Position numbers and translations under genes: made by a program. This document shows, one piece after another, positions 16,614-25,194 of a stretch of 64,000 bases of DNA. Within the stretch, counting starts at the first letter, position 1. The number at the start of each line of letters is the position of its first letter. This stretch comes from Pyruvatibacter sp. HU-CL02332 (GTDB lineage Bacteria > Pseudomonadota > Alphaproteobacteria > CGMCC-115125): the NCBI RefSeq assembly GCF_040362765.1, contig NZ_BAABWK010000002.1, positions 682,001 through 746,000 on the forward strand. The letters run 5' to 3'. The notes beneath the pieces are model-generated. The model had not been told where the DNA came from and searched no databases. It saw only the letters and a program-made list of their open reading frames with translations.

Positions 16614-18338
16614 TTGAAGAACATTTCACGCAGAACTGCGCTTATAGGTGCCGGTGCGATTGCGGCTGCCTACGGGGCATATCGTATCGCGCGGCCCGGA
16701 AACGCAGGACGACCAAGAGTAGCACTTGATACGCCATCCGGGCGCAGGCCGAATATTCTGCTGATCCTCACCGACCAGGAACGCGCCCGACATCTGATCC
16801 CGAGTGAAATCTCCCTGCCCCACCATGATCGCCTGATGGCTGGAAGCACCGTCTTCCGCAATGCCAGCACCGTTAGCAATCTGTGTTCAATGGCACGCGG
16901 CATCGTGTACTCCGGGCTGCACCCACAGCAAAACGGTCTGTGGGAAAACACTCCCCTTCCCTATTCCGGCGGTTTCCGCAAAGACATCCCTACCTTGGGG
17001 ACGATGATGCAAGACGCGGGGTATACGACCGGGTATTTCGGCAAGTGGCACCTCAGTCATTTTGGTGTCGATGATGCAGTTGGTCCACGGACAATAGCCT
17101 CAACATTCGGCGGCTTTGGTTTTGAGCATACAGACCAGGACCGCGAGCGTGACGGAGCACAGCATGGCTGGAAGTATGACCCACTGAGCGCTGCCAGTGC
17201 AGCCAGCTTCATGGCAGAGCAAAAAAGTGGCGACAAACCATGGTTCGCCGCGGTGAATTTCGTCAATCCGCATGACATCATGTTCTTCAAGACGAGCGAG
17301 CATCAGCAGCAGAGCCGTCTGAACGAGTTTCCAGACGTTATTCTCCCAGCTCCTGAAGACCCGCTTTATGCGAAGGATTGGGGAATTGATCTGCCGGATA
17401 CATTTGGTGACGCCACGCTGGAAGGCAAACCGCCCGCACATCGCGAGATGCAGAAAGTCATGGGGTTGGCTTTGGGCGAGATCCCCCTTGATCGAACCGA
17501 CTACTGGCGCGCCTACAACAACTATTACTTCAACTGTCTCGCCGACATGGATCGCAGCCTTGGCTCTGTTCTCGATGCCCTCGAGGCAACCGACCAGGAG
17601 CAGGACACCATTGTAATTTACCTGGCGGATCATGGTGAGATGGCTGGTGTTCACGGGTTGCGTGAAAAAGGCGGCAATGTCTATCGAGAAAACCAGAACA
17701 TTCCATTCTTCATCCGGCATCCTGAAGTGCAAGGAGGCAGGGAGGTTCAGGCTCTAGCGTCGCAGTTGGACGTCGTGCCAACCCTTCTGTCATTTGCAGG
17801 CATTGACGCCACCACCCGCCAGGAGATGTACCCGCTTCTCTCAGGTCATGACCTTTCACCCGCCCTGACAGCGAGCGGCATTGCTGTGGCGGATGGCCCC
17901 CGCACAGGGACACTCATGCAGTGGACCAGCCTGGTTCACATGTCGGAAAAAAGCGTCCGCAATTTTGCCGCAGTGCAGAACGCCGCAGGTCCCTTTGCCA
18001 AGTTCAACGCCATGGACCTTCGAGAGTTCTTCGGAGGATTCAAAAATCGCGGCCATATGCGGGGGATTGCTGACGGTCGTTACAAGTTCGCGCGATACTT
18101 TTCGCCATTTGAACACCATCAGCCCACCACCCTGGCTGATCTGTCCGCCAGCAACGACCTTGAGCTCTATGACACGCTCACCGACCCCGCTGAAGCCGTG
18201 AACCTCGCCAATGATCTGCAACGATATGAGGACACCATTCTTGGCCTGAACAGTCAGATGAATGCTCTCATTGCAGATGAGATCGGCATAGATGACGGGT
18301 CCTACCTGCCTGGCCCCTCCTCAATCTGGACCGCATAG
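16614..18338 (+). CDS. Tat-exported sulfatase-family (alkaline phosphatase superfamily) protein
   Basis: With a TTG start at 16614 (GGGGAG eight bases upstream) the 574-aa product begins KNISRRTALIGAGAIAAAYG, a clear twin-arginine signal; the ATG at 16593 has no ribosome site. The sulfatase fold is shown by NILLILTDQERAR, TGYFGKWHLS, and YLADHGEMAGVHGLREKGG. In the activation motif Cys is present, but the sequence is C-S-M-A-R rather than C-x-P-x-R, so maturation to formylglycine is not assured. It could hydrolyse a sulfate, phosphonate or phosphate ester in the periplasm. It follows the TetR gene by about 30 bases and precedes a GST, suggesting release of an aryl group that the divergent operon then degrades. 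Confidence 0.85.
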   Translation: MKNISRRTALIGAGAIAAAYGAYRIARPGNAGRPRVALDTPSGRRPNILLILTDQERARHLIPSEISLPHHDRLMAGSTVFRNASTVSNLCSMARGIVYSGLHPQQNGLWENTPLPYSGGFRKDIPTLGTMMQDAGYTTGYFGKWHLSHFGVDDAVGPRTIASTFGGFGFEHTDQDRERDGAQHGWKYDPLSAASAASFMAEQKSGDKPWFAAVNFVNPHDIMFFKTSEHQQQSRLNEFPDVILPAPEDPLYAKDWGIDLPDTFGDATLEGKPPAHREMQKVMGLALGEIPLDRTDYWRAYNNYYFNCLADMDRSLGSVLDALEATDQEQDTIVIYLADHGEMAGVHGLREKGGNVYRENQNIPFFIRHPEVQGGREVQALASQLDVVPTLLSFAGIDATTRQEMYPLLSGHDLSPALTASGIAVADGPRTGTLMQWTSLVHMSEKSVRNFAAVQNAAGPFAKFNAMDLREFFGGFKNRGHMRGIADGRYKFARYFSPFEHHQPTTLADLSASNDLELYDTLTDPAEAVNLANDLQRYEDTILGLNSQMNALIADEIGIDDGSYLPGPSSIWTA

Positions 18339-18359
18339 CGGCTTATCTGGAAACACGCC

Positions 18360-19373
18360 ATGACACCCTTCACCATTAGTCTCTCGGCACTGGCCACATT
18401 ACTGTTGATATGGTTTCTGATTGAAAAGTCACGCCGCCGCACACACCCGGTCACAGGTGGGCTGCAAGAGAACATAACCCTGCCGCATACGGATGAGTTT
18501 GAGCTTTATGCCAATGCCTTTTCGCATTGTTCCCGCAAGACGCGACTTGTCATGGCGGAAGCGGGCGTGCCTTACAATTATCACCAGATCGATCTGATCG
18601 AGACCGGCAAGTACGAAACGATTGGGGCGGCGTATCTGAAAGTGAACCCTTCGGGTCTGGTGCCAACGCTCGTGCACAATGGCCACCCGATTTATGAATC
18701 GGACGACATTCTGGCCTATGTGGCGGATCATGCAGCGCCCGGTGCGGCTTCACTGGTTCCAACAGATGCGGCGGATCGCGCGGAGATGGATCGCTGGCTT
18801 GAGAGTGGTGTCATCTCAAGTGATGACCCGATGGCAAACATGCAGACGCAGGCGGGCAGCTGCATTCCCGGACTGACTTTTCCGGTCTTCGTCACCGCCA
18901 TCCGCTACGTTCCCTTGCGACGGATTTTGGTCGGTTTCCTGTTTCATCCTGACAAGAAACGGCCAGCTTTCTTCACTGCGTCACGCATTTTCGGCCTGCG
19001 GACCATGCTGTCGCAGAAGCCACTTCAGAAGATGATGCATGCCAGCCGCGATCACATGCGCAGGCACCTGGCTCACCTGGCGCAGAAGCTTGAAAGTACA
19101 GAGGGCCCGTGGATTCTTGGCGAGCAGTACACGTTGGCGGATGTCACCTGGTCCTGCATTCTGCTGCGCGTTGATGAGACCGGGTGGCTTGACCATTTTT
19201 TGCAGGATGCGGACCTGGCTCCGATCCGGACCTATTACAGCGCACTGAAGAACCGGGATAGCTGGAGAGCGGCCATCACCGACAAGGGTCATCCGATTGT
19301 CGAGAAGGCTGAAGCCGATCTGAAACAGGCGATCGCCACGGATAGCAAGGTCGCCGAGGCGCTGTACGGCTAG
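18360..19373 (+). CDS. Membrane-anchored glutathione S-transferase-family protein
   Basis: The 337-aa protein starts with one hydrophobic helix (ISLSALATLLLIWFLIEK), then a basic cluster, then a GST fold. The thioredoxin-like domain covers about residues 45-120: ELYANAFSHCSRKTRLVMAEAGVPY, the cis-Pro in NPSGLVPTLVHNG, and the glutathione-binding ESDDILAYVAD. An all-helical C-terminal domain (125-325) ends with LGEQYTLADVTWS, the GST N-capping region. The catalytic residue may be the Ser or Cys in SHCS. It is 21 bases after the sulfatase-like gene and likely in one operon with it and TetR. The anchor is unusual for a bacterial GST and would place it at the inner membrane, facing the cytoplasm because of the basic residues after the helix. 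Confidence 0.85.
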   Translation: MTPFTISLSALATLLLIWFLIEKSRRRTHPVTGGLQENITLPHTDEFELYANAFSHCSRKTRLVMAEAGVPYNYHQIDLIETGKYETIGAAYLKVNPSGLVPTLVHNGHPIYESDDILAYVADHAAPGAASLVPTDAADRAEMDRWLESGVISSDDPMANMQTQAGSCIPGLTFPVFVTAIRYVPLRRILVGFLFHPDKKRPAFFTASRIFGLRTMLSQKPLQKMMHASRDHMRRHLAHLAQKLESTEGPWILGEQYTLADVTWSCILLRVDETGWLDHFLQDADLAPIRTYYSALKNRDSWRAAITDKGHPIVEKAEADLKQAIATDSKVAEALYG

Positions 19374-19382
19374 GGCAAAAAG

Positions 19383-19973
19383 TCAGCGTTGTGCGTTCGT
19401 GGCAGCTTCAATGAAGGCATCTACCGGCCCGTAGAAAGGCACGCGCAGTTTTTCAAGATCCGCGTCTGTCCAGTCCCACCATCTGAGACTGAGCAACGCC
19501 GCAATCTGCGTGTCGTCGAACCGCTTGCGGATTTCGCGTGCAGGATTGCCGCCGACGATCGCGTAAGGCTCTACATCCTTGGTGACCACCGCACCGGCTG
19601 CCACAATGGCACCGTCAGCAATCGTCACACCTGACATGATGATGGCGCGCGCACCTATCCACACGTCATTGCCAATGGTGATGCCACCCTTGGTGACCGC
19701 ATCCTGATTTGGCTTGTCCGTATCCCAGATCAGGGTCTTGAACGGGTATGTGCTGGGCAGATCAATGGGGTGATCCGCCTTTGAGAAAAACAGCACGTCC
19801 GGCCCGATGGAACAAAACGCTCCCACCTTGAGGGGAGCTTCCATGGAGGCTCCGGCGACCATTCGCCGCGCCAGACCATAGGAATGGCGGCCGATGGAGA
19901 TTTCGGGGCCCAGATCAGGTTCTGATTTGGTCAGCTTACGTATTTTCCGGCGTAGCTGTTTCAAAAAGCTCAT
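19383..19973 (-). CDS. Left-handed beta-helix acetyltransferase (CatB/LacA-type)
   Basis: The 196-aa product shows hexapeptide repeats, GGITIGNDVWIGARAIIMSG followed by VTIADGAIVAAGAVVTKDVEPYAIVGGNPAREIRKRF, typical of trimeric O-acetyltransferases. A His in KADHPID is placed like the catalytic His of the family. I start at the ATG at 19973, which overlaps the stop of the upstream glycosyltransferase gene by four bases (ATGA), so the two are translationally coupled. The pair may build and acetylate a surface sugar. The acceptor cannot be told from the sequence. Confidence 0.88.
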   Translation of the reverse strand: MSFLKQLRRKIRKLTKSEPDLGPEISIGRHSYGLARRMVAGASMEAPLKVGAFCSIGPDVLFFSKADHPIDLPSTYPFKTLIWDTDKPNQDAVTKGGITIGNDVWIGARAIIMSGVTIADGAIVAAGAVVTKDVEPYAIVGGNPAREIRKRFDDTQIAALLSLRWWDWTDADLEKLRVPFYGPVDAFIEAATNAQR

Positions 19974-20863
19974 TTGCCCGCCCCTTCCAGTGACCGGAGC
20001 GCTGATACACCGCGCAGTGCGGCCCATGTGCCCGCACACCTGGCTGCGTCCCGGCGGCCCTGGAAGCCACGAAAGACCACAAAGTTGCCCAGTGCCTTTA
20101 TGCCGTAGCGCAGTGTGTCTCGCAGGGCCAGGCGCGTGGCAGCCACGGTGCCATGGTATTTGCGTTCAATATGAATCCGCGACCAGGCGATGTGCCAGAA
20201 CTTTTCCCAATAGTACGCTGCATTGGGTCTCACCGAGCCGGAATTGAGATGTACGACGACACTGTTCGGCACAACGATGAGGCTGTGTCCGGCGCGGCGG
20301 ATGCGCATGCACATGTCGTCATCCTCGAAATAGAGAAAGACGTCCGGATCGTAGAAACCGATTTCCTTCAGCACGTCCATGCGCACGAGGTTGACCGCGC
20401 CTGAGATGAACTCGACGCAGATATCGCCATCGGGCGGCAGTTCGCCATCGCGCTTGCCGAACAGATGCCGCCGCCACAACTCCACATCATGGCTTGGTTC
20501 AATATGCCCGTCCCCGGCCTTGTGGACCGGCCCGAACATTGCCGCATCGGGATATTTGTCCGCTGCATCGATGAGTGCCTGAATGGCGTCCTCGCTCAGC
20601 ACAGAATCCGGATTTGCAAGCAGGGCCAGCTCCGTTTCAACGGCGTCTAGTCCCCTACTAGCGCCGCGACCATAGCCCTGCCCTATCTCGTTGCGCAGGA
20701 CCGTCGCATCGGGGCGCTTGGCGGACACGATGTCCAGCGTATCGTCGCTCGACGCGTTATCCACCACCACCAGCCGCACGTCACGGGGCAGACTGTCCAG
20801 CAATCCACCGATTACCAGCCCGCCATTATGTGTGACGGTTACGACTGTCAGCCTTGTGTGCAT
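19970..20863 (-). CDS. Family 2 glycosyltransferase (rhamnosyltransferase-like)
   Basis: The 297-aa protein has a GT-A fold: VVTVTHNGG at the N-terminus, VVDNASSDDT for nucleotide-sugar binding, LLANPDSVLS as the metal-binding DxD-type site, and EFISGAVNLVRMDVLKEIGFYDPDVFLYFEDDDMCMRIRRAG, the acceptor/catalytic ED region seen in WbbL/RfbF-like enzymes. There is no membrane segment, so it is cytoplasmic or peripheral. It is coupled to the downstream acetyltransferase by an ATGA overlap. No other polysaccharide genes are nearby, so the pair is an isolated decoration unit. Confidence 0.9.
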   Translation of the reverse strand: MHTRLTVVTVTHNGGLVIGGLLDSLPRDVRLVVVDNASSDDTLDIVSAKRPDATVLRNEIGQGYGRGASRGLDAVETELALLANPDSVLSEDAIQALIDAADKYPDAAMFGPVHKAGDGHIEPSHDVELWRRHLFGKRDGELPPDGDICVEFISGAVNLVRMDVLKEIGFYDPDVFLYFEDDDMCMRIRRAGHSLIVVPNSVVVHLNSGSVRPNAAYYWEKFWHIAWSRIHIERKYHGTVAATRLALRDTLRYGIKALGNFVVFRGFQGRRDAARCAGTWAALRGVSALRSLEGAGK

Positions 20864-20965
20864 ACTGGGTCCGAATAGCGAGATTTACAGATTGCTGGGA
20901 TAGCTTACGGCTGCGCTGCGCACAACCATAGGCCCCAACCCGGCAGGTGACGAGGGAGACGATAC

Positions 20966-21706
20966 ATGGGTGACCTGGTTCTGCGTGCGGACGACAAAGG
21001 TGTTGCGACACTGACGATCAACCGGCCTGACAAGCTGAATGCGCTGAATGTGCCTGTGTTTCAGGAACTCGAAGCACATGTGGCTGACATTGAAGCATCG
21101 CAGGATAGCGTTGGCTGTGTCGTTGTGCGTGGCGCGGGACGTTGTTTTTCTGCCGGTCATGACCTTGGGGACATTGCGACAGGTGAAAAGCTGCCGCGCC
21201 CCAACTATCAGCCGCTGGTGATTGAACGTCTGGCGAACCTGCCGCAGCCGGTTATCAGTGCCGTCCACAGTCATTGCTACACGGGTGCCCTGGAATTGGC
21301 TTTGGCGGGCGACATTGTGCTGGCGAGCGAGAACGCCAAGTTTGCTGACACCCATGCGAAATGGTCGTTGACGCCTGTGTGGGGCATGAGCCAGAGATTG
21401 CCGCGGCGCGTGGGCAAGACCAAGGCTGCTGAAATGATGCTGACCGCCCAGACCTACTCAGGACGCCAGGCGGAAGCCATGGGACTGGCCAATGTGTGTT
21501 ACGCCGATGACGGCTTCTATGACGATGTGGCTGCGTTCTGCGGCACGATGCTGGAGAACTCCTGGTTCTCGCTGCGGGCTCTCAAGAAGCTGCTGCGGGA
21601 GACAGATGGTCTTGATCTGTCGGCCGGGCTGGCGCACGAAATCTACAAGTCCGAGGGCGTTGGCCCGGACATGCAGGAACGGATTGCGGGCTTCGGGAAG
21701 AAGTAG
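20966..21706 (+). CDS. Enoyl-CoA hydratase/isomerase-family protein
   Basis: The 246-aa crotonase-fold protein has the oxyanion-hole sequence RCFSAGHDLGDI and the helix LELALAGDIVLASENAKFADTHAKWSL. The Glu usually found in the 'PE' position (Glu144 of rat hydratase) is His here, while the second catalytic Glu position (KAAEMML) is kept, so the chemistry may be isomerase or another crotonase reaction rather than plain hydration. It converges with a second crotonase gene, one base apart. GAGGGAGA precedes the ATG. It probably acts in acyl-CoA breakdown with the thiolase nearby. Confidence 0.88.
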   Translation: MGDLVLRADDKGVATLTINRPDKLNALNVPVFQELEAHVADIEASQDSVGCVVVRGAGRCFSAGHDLGDIATGEKLPRPNYQPLVIERLANLPQPVISAVHSHCYTGALELALAGDIVLASENAKFADTHAKWSLTPVWGMSQRLPRRVGKTKAAEMMLTAQTYSGRQAEAMGLANVCYADDGFYDDVAAFCGTMLENSWFSLRALKKLLRETDGLDLSAGLAHEIYKSEGVGPDMQERIAGFGKK

Positions 21707-21707
21707 G

Positions 21708-22562
21708 TCAGCCGGCCTTGCTGAGGGTCGGTGCACCGGCCTCGCGGGCGGGCGCATAGTTGGCGTCGCGCTTTTCCAGCTGGGACAGGACGGCTTCGAT
21801 CTGATTGGCACTGCCGATGAGGGCATCCTGCTCAACGGATTCAAGCACCAGGCCTTCTTCTTCGCCTGCATAGACTGCTGCACTCAAAAGGCGCTTGGAG
21901 GCTTCGATGGCCGATGGGCTTTTTGAAGCGATCTCGCGGGCCGTGGCAAGCGCTGCGGCAAGCGGGTCGGCTTCAACGCGGGTGGCAAAGCCGTATTCCA
22001 GTGCTTCTTCGCCAGAGAAGACGCGGCCGGTATATGTCAGCTCGCGGACGATATCTTCGCGGGCGAGATGGCGCATGATCTGGGTGCCTGCCATGTCCGG
22101 CACAAGGCCCCAGCGGATTTCCATGATGGACAACTTGGTGTCCGGTGCGACGTAGCGCATATCAGCCCCAAGGATGACCTGGAAGCCACCGCCAAAGGCA
22201 ACACCGTGAACGGCGGCGATTACAGGCACCGGCATTTCGCGCCAGACGCGGACCGCATATTGCGGGCGGTTGGAGATGCCGTGGGTGCGTTGCTCAAGGC
22301 GCCCTGCACCGCCTGTCGGGGCTGCTTCTTGCGGTTTGGCATCGGCCATCTTGCCGAAATTGCCCATGTCGAGACCGGCGCAGAAGGCGCGGCCTTCGCC
22401 TGAAATGACGATGCAGCGTACATCAGGATTGGCGGCCAGCTCCTGACCGCGGGTGATGAGTGCCTCGAACATGGCATCGTCCAGGGCATTCATCTTGTCA
22501 ACGCGGGTGAGACGGACGTCGGCCACGCCGTTGTCAATTGATACGGAAATGCGGTCGCTCAT
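21708..22562 (-). CDS. Enoyl-CoA hydratase (crotonase) family protein
   Basis: The 284-aa protein has ALDDAMFEAL near the N-terminus, the oxyanion-hole stretch GRAFCAGLDMGNF, VHGVAFGGGFQVILGADMRYV, and LSIMEIRWGLVPDMAGTQIMRHL with Glu and Asp in catalytic positions. This Glu/Asp arrangement resembles ECH1-type isomerases (delta3,5-delta2,4-dienoyl-CoA isomerase). An insert of about 30 residues (PQEAAPTGGAGRLEQR region) lies after the oxyanion site. GGAGG lies upstream of the ATG. It follows a terminator-separated thiolase gene on the same strand; a role in unsaturated fatty-acid oxidation is likely. Confidence 0.9.
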   Translation of the reverse strand: MSDRISVSIDNGVADVRLTRVDKMNALDDAMFEALITRGQELAANPDVRCIVISGEGRAFCAGLDMGNFGKMADAKPQEAAPTGGAGRLEQRTHGISNRPQYAVRVWREMPVPVIAAVHGVAFGGGFQVILGADMRYVAPDTKLSIMEIRWGLVPDMAGTQIMRHLAREDIVRELTYTGRVFSGEEALEYGFATRVEADPLAAALATAREIASKSPSAIEASKRLLSAAVYAGEEEGLVLESVEQDALIGSANQIEAVLSQLEKRDANYAPAREAGAPTLSKAG

Positions 22563-22580
22563 CTGTCTGTCCTCCTGCTG

Positions 22581-22618
22581 ACAAAAGAAAACCGGCGGTG
22601 GCTGCTGCCACCGCCGGT
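22581..22618 (-). terminator. Rho-independent terminator after the thiolase gene
   Basis: ACCGGCGGTGGC (22591-22602), loop TGCT, GCCACCGCCGGT (22607-22618) forms a perfect 12-bp GC-rich stem. On the minus strand it is followed by TTTTCTTTTGT. It lies ten bases after the thiolase stop and would separate the thiolase from the crotonase gene. Confidence 0.85.
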
Positions 22619-22628
22619 GAGTGTCGTC

Positions 22629-23870
22629 CTAGTTCATGCGCTCAACGATGATGGCCGGAGCCATGCCACCTGCAGCACACATGGTCACGAGACCATATTT
22701 CTTGTCCTGACGTTCAAGCTCATCAACCATGGTGCCGATGAGGATAGAACCGGTGGCACCGATCGGGTGACCCAGTGCCATGGCACCGCCATTCACATTG
22801 ACCTTGTCGCGGTCGAGGTTGAGATCGCGAATGAACTTTTCAGCCACAACCGAGAACGCTTCGTTGATTTCGAACAGGTCGATGTCTTCGATCTTGAGAC
22901 CGGCCTTATCGAGAACCTTCTTGGCGGCAGGCACGGGTGCGTTGAGCATCAGTGTCGGGCTGTCACCCATGTTTGCCATGGCAACGACGCGAGCGCGCGG
23001 CTTCAGGCCGTTCTTCTTGGCGTAGTCAGGTGACGCGAGCAGAACAGCTGCTGCCCCATCCACAACGCCCGACGAGTTACCGGCGTGGTGCACGTGGTTG
23101 ATGTCGAGATCCGGGTAGACCTGCTGCACGAGCTTGCGGAAGGTCGTGCCCTTCTCGTCGAGCTCATAGTCGGCGATGCCGGCAAATGACGCCTTGAGGC
23201 CTGCAAGGCCCTCGCGGGTCGTCTGCGGACGGGGGAACTCTTCGTGGTCGAGGGCAACGGTGCCGTCCATGTTGAGGACGGGCACAAGCGCCTTGTCGAA
23301 GTGACCGTTCTTGATGGCGTTGTCGGCGCGCTGCTGGCTGACCAGTGCAAGGTCATCAACGGCTTCGCGGGAGATGCCTTCGAGCGTTGCGATGGCATCA
23401 GCGCACACACCCTGGTGCGGCTGCGGGTGCATGTCGCGCAGGTGCTCGTTGCCACTGTCGAGGAACGGGCTCATGGACTCATGACCGGGCTGACCGTTGA
23501 GGGACATCATTTCTGTGCCACCAGCGATGACCAGATCTTCCATGCCGGACATGATGTTGGCCGCAGCGATGTTCACCGTGGTGATGCCTGAGCCGCAGAA
23601 ACGGTCAAGGGTCATGCCGGAGGAGCGCACGTCATAGCCTGCGTCGAGAGCGGCCATGCGACCAAGGTCACCGGCCTGCTTGCCGCGCTGGGAGGATGTG
23701 CCCCAGATGATGTCGTCAACTTCTTCGGTCTTCAGGCTGTTGCGCTCGGCAACGGCTTTGAGAACTGTTGAACCCAGATGCTGGGGATGCAGTTCCCACA
23801 GGGCGCCTTTGCCAGCCTTGCCGATCGCGCGGGGCGTGCGGCAGGCATCGATGATCCATGCTTCGCTCAT
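22629..23870 (-). CDS. Acetyl-CoA acetyltransferase (thiolase)
   Basis: The 413-aa protein has the three thiolase signatures: the acyl-accepting Cys in GMTLDRFCGSGI (about residue 91), NVNGGAMALGHPIGATGS near residue 365, and the second catalytic Cys in VTMCAAGGMAPA near the end. It forms or cleaves the C-C bond between acyl-CoA and acetyl-CoA in beta-oxidation. The ATG follows GAGGATGAGGAA. It has its own terminator, and lies between a crotonase and a saccharopine-dehydrogenase-like gene, all leftward, which marks a lipid-breakdown neighbourhood. Confidence 0.95.
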   Translation of the reverse strand: MSEAWIIDACRTPRAIGKAGKGALWELHPQHLGSTVLKAVAERNSLKTEEVDDIIWGTSSQRGKQAGDLGRMAALDAGYDVRSSGMTLDRFCGSGITTVNIAAANIMSGMEDLVIAGGTEMMSLNGQPGHESMSPFLDSGNEHLRDMHPQPHQGVCADAIATLEGISREAVDDLALVSQQRADNAIKNGHFDKALVPVLNMDGTVALDHEEFPRPQTTREGLAGLKASFAGIADYELDEKGTTFRKLVQQVYPDLDINHVHHAGNSSGVVDGAAAVLLASPDYAKKNGLKPRARVVAMANMGDSPTLMLNAPVPAAKKVLDKAGLKIEDIDLFEINEAFSVVAEKFIRDLNLDRDKVNVNGGAMALGHPIGATGSILIGTMVDELERQDKKYGLVTMCAAGGMAPAIIVERMN

Positions 23871-23935
23871 TTCCTCATCCTCATGTTGGTGATCGTTTTA
23901 TCGAATTTGTATGTGGTGGTGGTGTACCGGACGCA

Positions 23936-23969
23936 AAAGAGGGATGCGAGTCACTTCGCATCCCTCTTT
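23936..23969 (-). terminator. Rho-independent terminator after the saccharopine-dehydrogenase-like gene
   Basis: AAAGAGGGATGCGA at 23936-23949 and TCGCATCCCTCTTT at 23956-23969 form a perfect 14-bp stem with a 6-base loop. Minus-strand transcripts would end in CTCTTTTG, so it suits the gene ending at 24016. Confidence 0.75.
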
Positions 23970-24015
23970 CCGTTGACGTCGCGTCATCCGTGGTTTTTCA
24001 CGGACGAAATTTTAC

Positions 24016-25194
24016 CTAGGCATCCACGTCGAATGTCAGGCCGGCATTTGCCACCAGACGGTCGACCAGTTTCATGCCCATGGCCGGTGCAGATGTGTAG
24101 ATGCCACCCGCTTCAACCACGTCATCCTTGGCAAGACATACAGCTGCTTCAGCGATGATTTTTGACGTCGAGCCATAGCCCGGATCACGGTCGCCGGTGA
24201 CGGTGACGTTGATCTTCTTGCCGTCCTTGGCTTCGCCGATGAGAAGCACGTTGTACATGCCCTCTTCGCGTTCCTTCTTGGAAGGACCTTCGCCGGGCTT
24301 GGGGGCATCGTCGCTCATCATGGACGTGTCGCCTGCGATCATCTTGGCAACGGCTTCGCCCTGCTCGCCGGGACCTGCCATCATCATTTCGTCATAGACG
24401 AAATCTTCGCCATAGGCATGGCCAAGCAGCATGTTGGAGCGGTGCACGTTACGGGTGTTGATCGGTGCCATCACGAATGGTGCGACCCACATGCCCAGAT
24501 CATCTTCGTGAACCGGCTTGTCACCGGCAGGCTGTGCTGGACCGGTGAAGCCCTCTGCCAATGCAAACGGATTGGTGAGGATCTCGATGACGGAGGGGTC
24601 TGACCCCACGCTGGCCATGGTTGCCCGGAAACTGGCAACCGTACCGCCGGAGAATGTGCCCTTCATTTCGCGCACACGTGTCTTCACGCGGGGCACAACG
24701 CCGCCGAGTGTCTTCTTGGCGTTTTCCTGAAGGAAGTAGACGCCCAGATCGAAGGGAATGGAATCAAAGCCGCATGACAGGACGATGCGTGCGCCGGACT
24801 TCTTGGCCGCTTCACCATGCTCTGCGATCATGGTGTGCATCCAGTTCACTTCGCCACACAGATCCACATAGTCGGTTCCTGCAGCAACGCAGGCAGCAAC
24901 AACATCGCTGCCATAGAGCTGGTACGGACCAACGGTTGTCAGGACGACGCTGGTGCGCTCCGCCATGGACTTCAGGGATGCAGGGTCTGATGCATCAGCA
25001 ACGACGAACGGCACATCTGCGGGTACGCCCATTTCGTCACGCACGGATGCGAGCTTTTCTTCGCTGCGACCGGCCATGGCCCATTTCAGGTCCTTGCCAA
25101 CGCCATATTGCTTGTTGAGGTATTCAGCGACGAGGCGGCCCGTAAAGCCGGTTGCGCCGTACACAACAACGTCGAATTCCCTGTTCTTGCCCAT
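24016..25194 (-). CDS. Saccharopine dehydrogenase-like / trans-acting enoyl reductase family protein
   Basis: The 392-aa protein starts with a Rossmann motif VVVYGATGFTGRLVAEYL and continues with the NAD(P)-binding pattern KWAMAGRSEEKL, VVLTTVGPYQLYGSDVVAACVAAGTDYVDLCGE, and VLSCGFDSIPFDLGVYFL. This is the saccharopine-dehydrogenase NADP-binding family that includes mycobacterial trans-acting enoyl reductases and human SCCPDH. True lysine metabolism is unlikely, since those enzymes have other C-terminal domains. A lipid-linked reductase role fits the thiolase and crotonase neighbours. No membrane segment is obvious. The ATG at 25194 has AAGGACA upstream. Confidence 0.88.
   Translation of the reverse strand: MGKNREFDVVVYGATGFTGRLVAEYLNKQYGVGKDLKWAMAGRSEEKLASVRDEMGVPADVPFVVADASDPASLKSMAERTSVVLTTVGPYQLYGSDVVAACVAAGTDYVDLCGEVNWMHTMIAEHGEAAKKSGARIVLSCGFDSIPFDLGVYFLQENAKKTLGGVVPRVKTRVREMKGTFSGGTVASFRATMASVGSDPSVIEILTNPFALAEGFTGPAQPAGDKPVHEDDLGMWVAPFVMAPINTRNVHRSNMLLGHAYGEDFVYDEMMMAGPGEQGEAVAKMIAGDTSMMSDDAPKPGEGPSKKEREEGMYNVLLIGEAKDGKKINVTVTGDRDPGYGSTSKIIAEAAVCLAKDDVVEAGGIYTSAPAMGMKLVDRLVANAGLTFDVDA

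Noticed and set aside
24016-25194. Lysine metabolism (true saccharopine dehydrogenase)
   Set aside because: The N-terminal motif belongs to the wider NADP-binding family; neighbours are lipid genes and no lysine genes are present.
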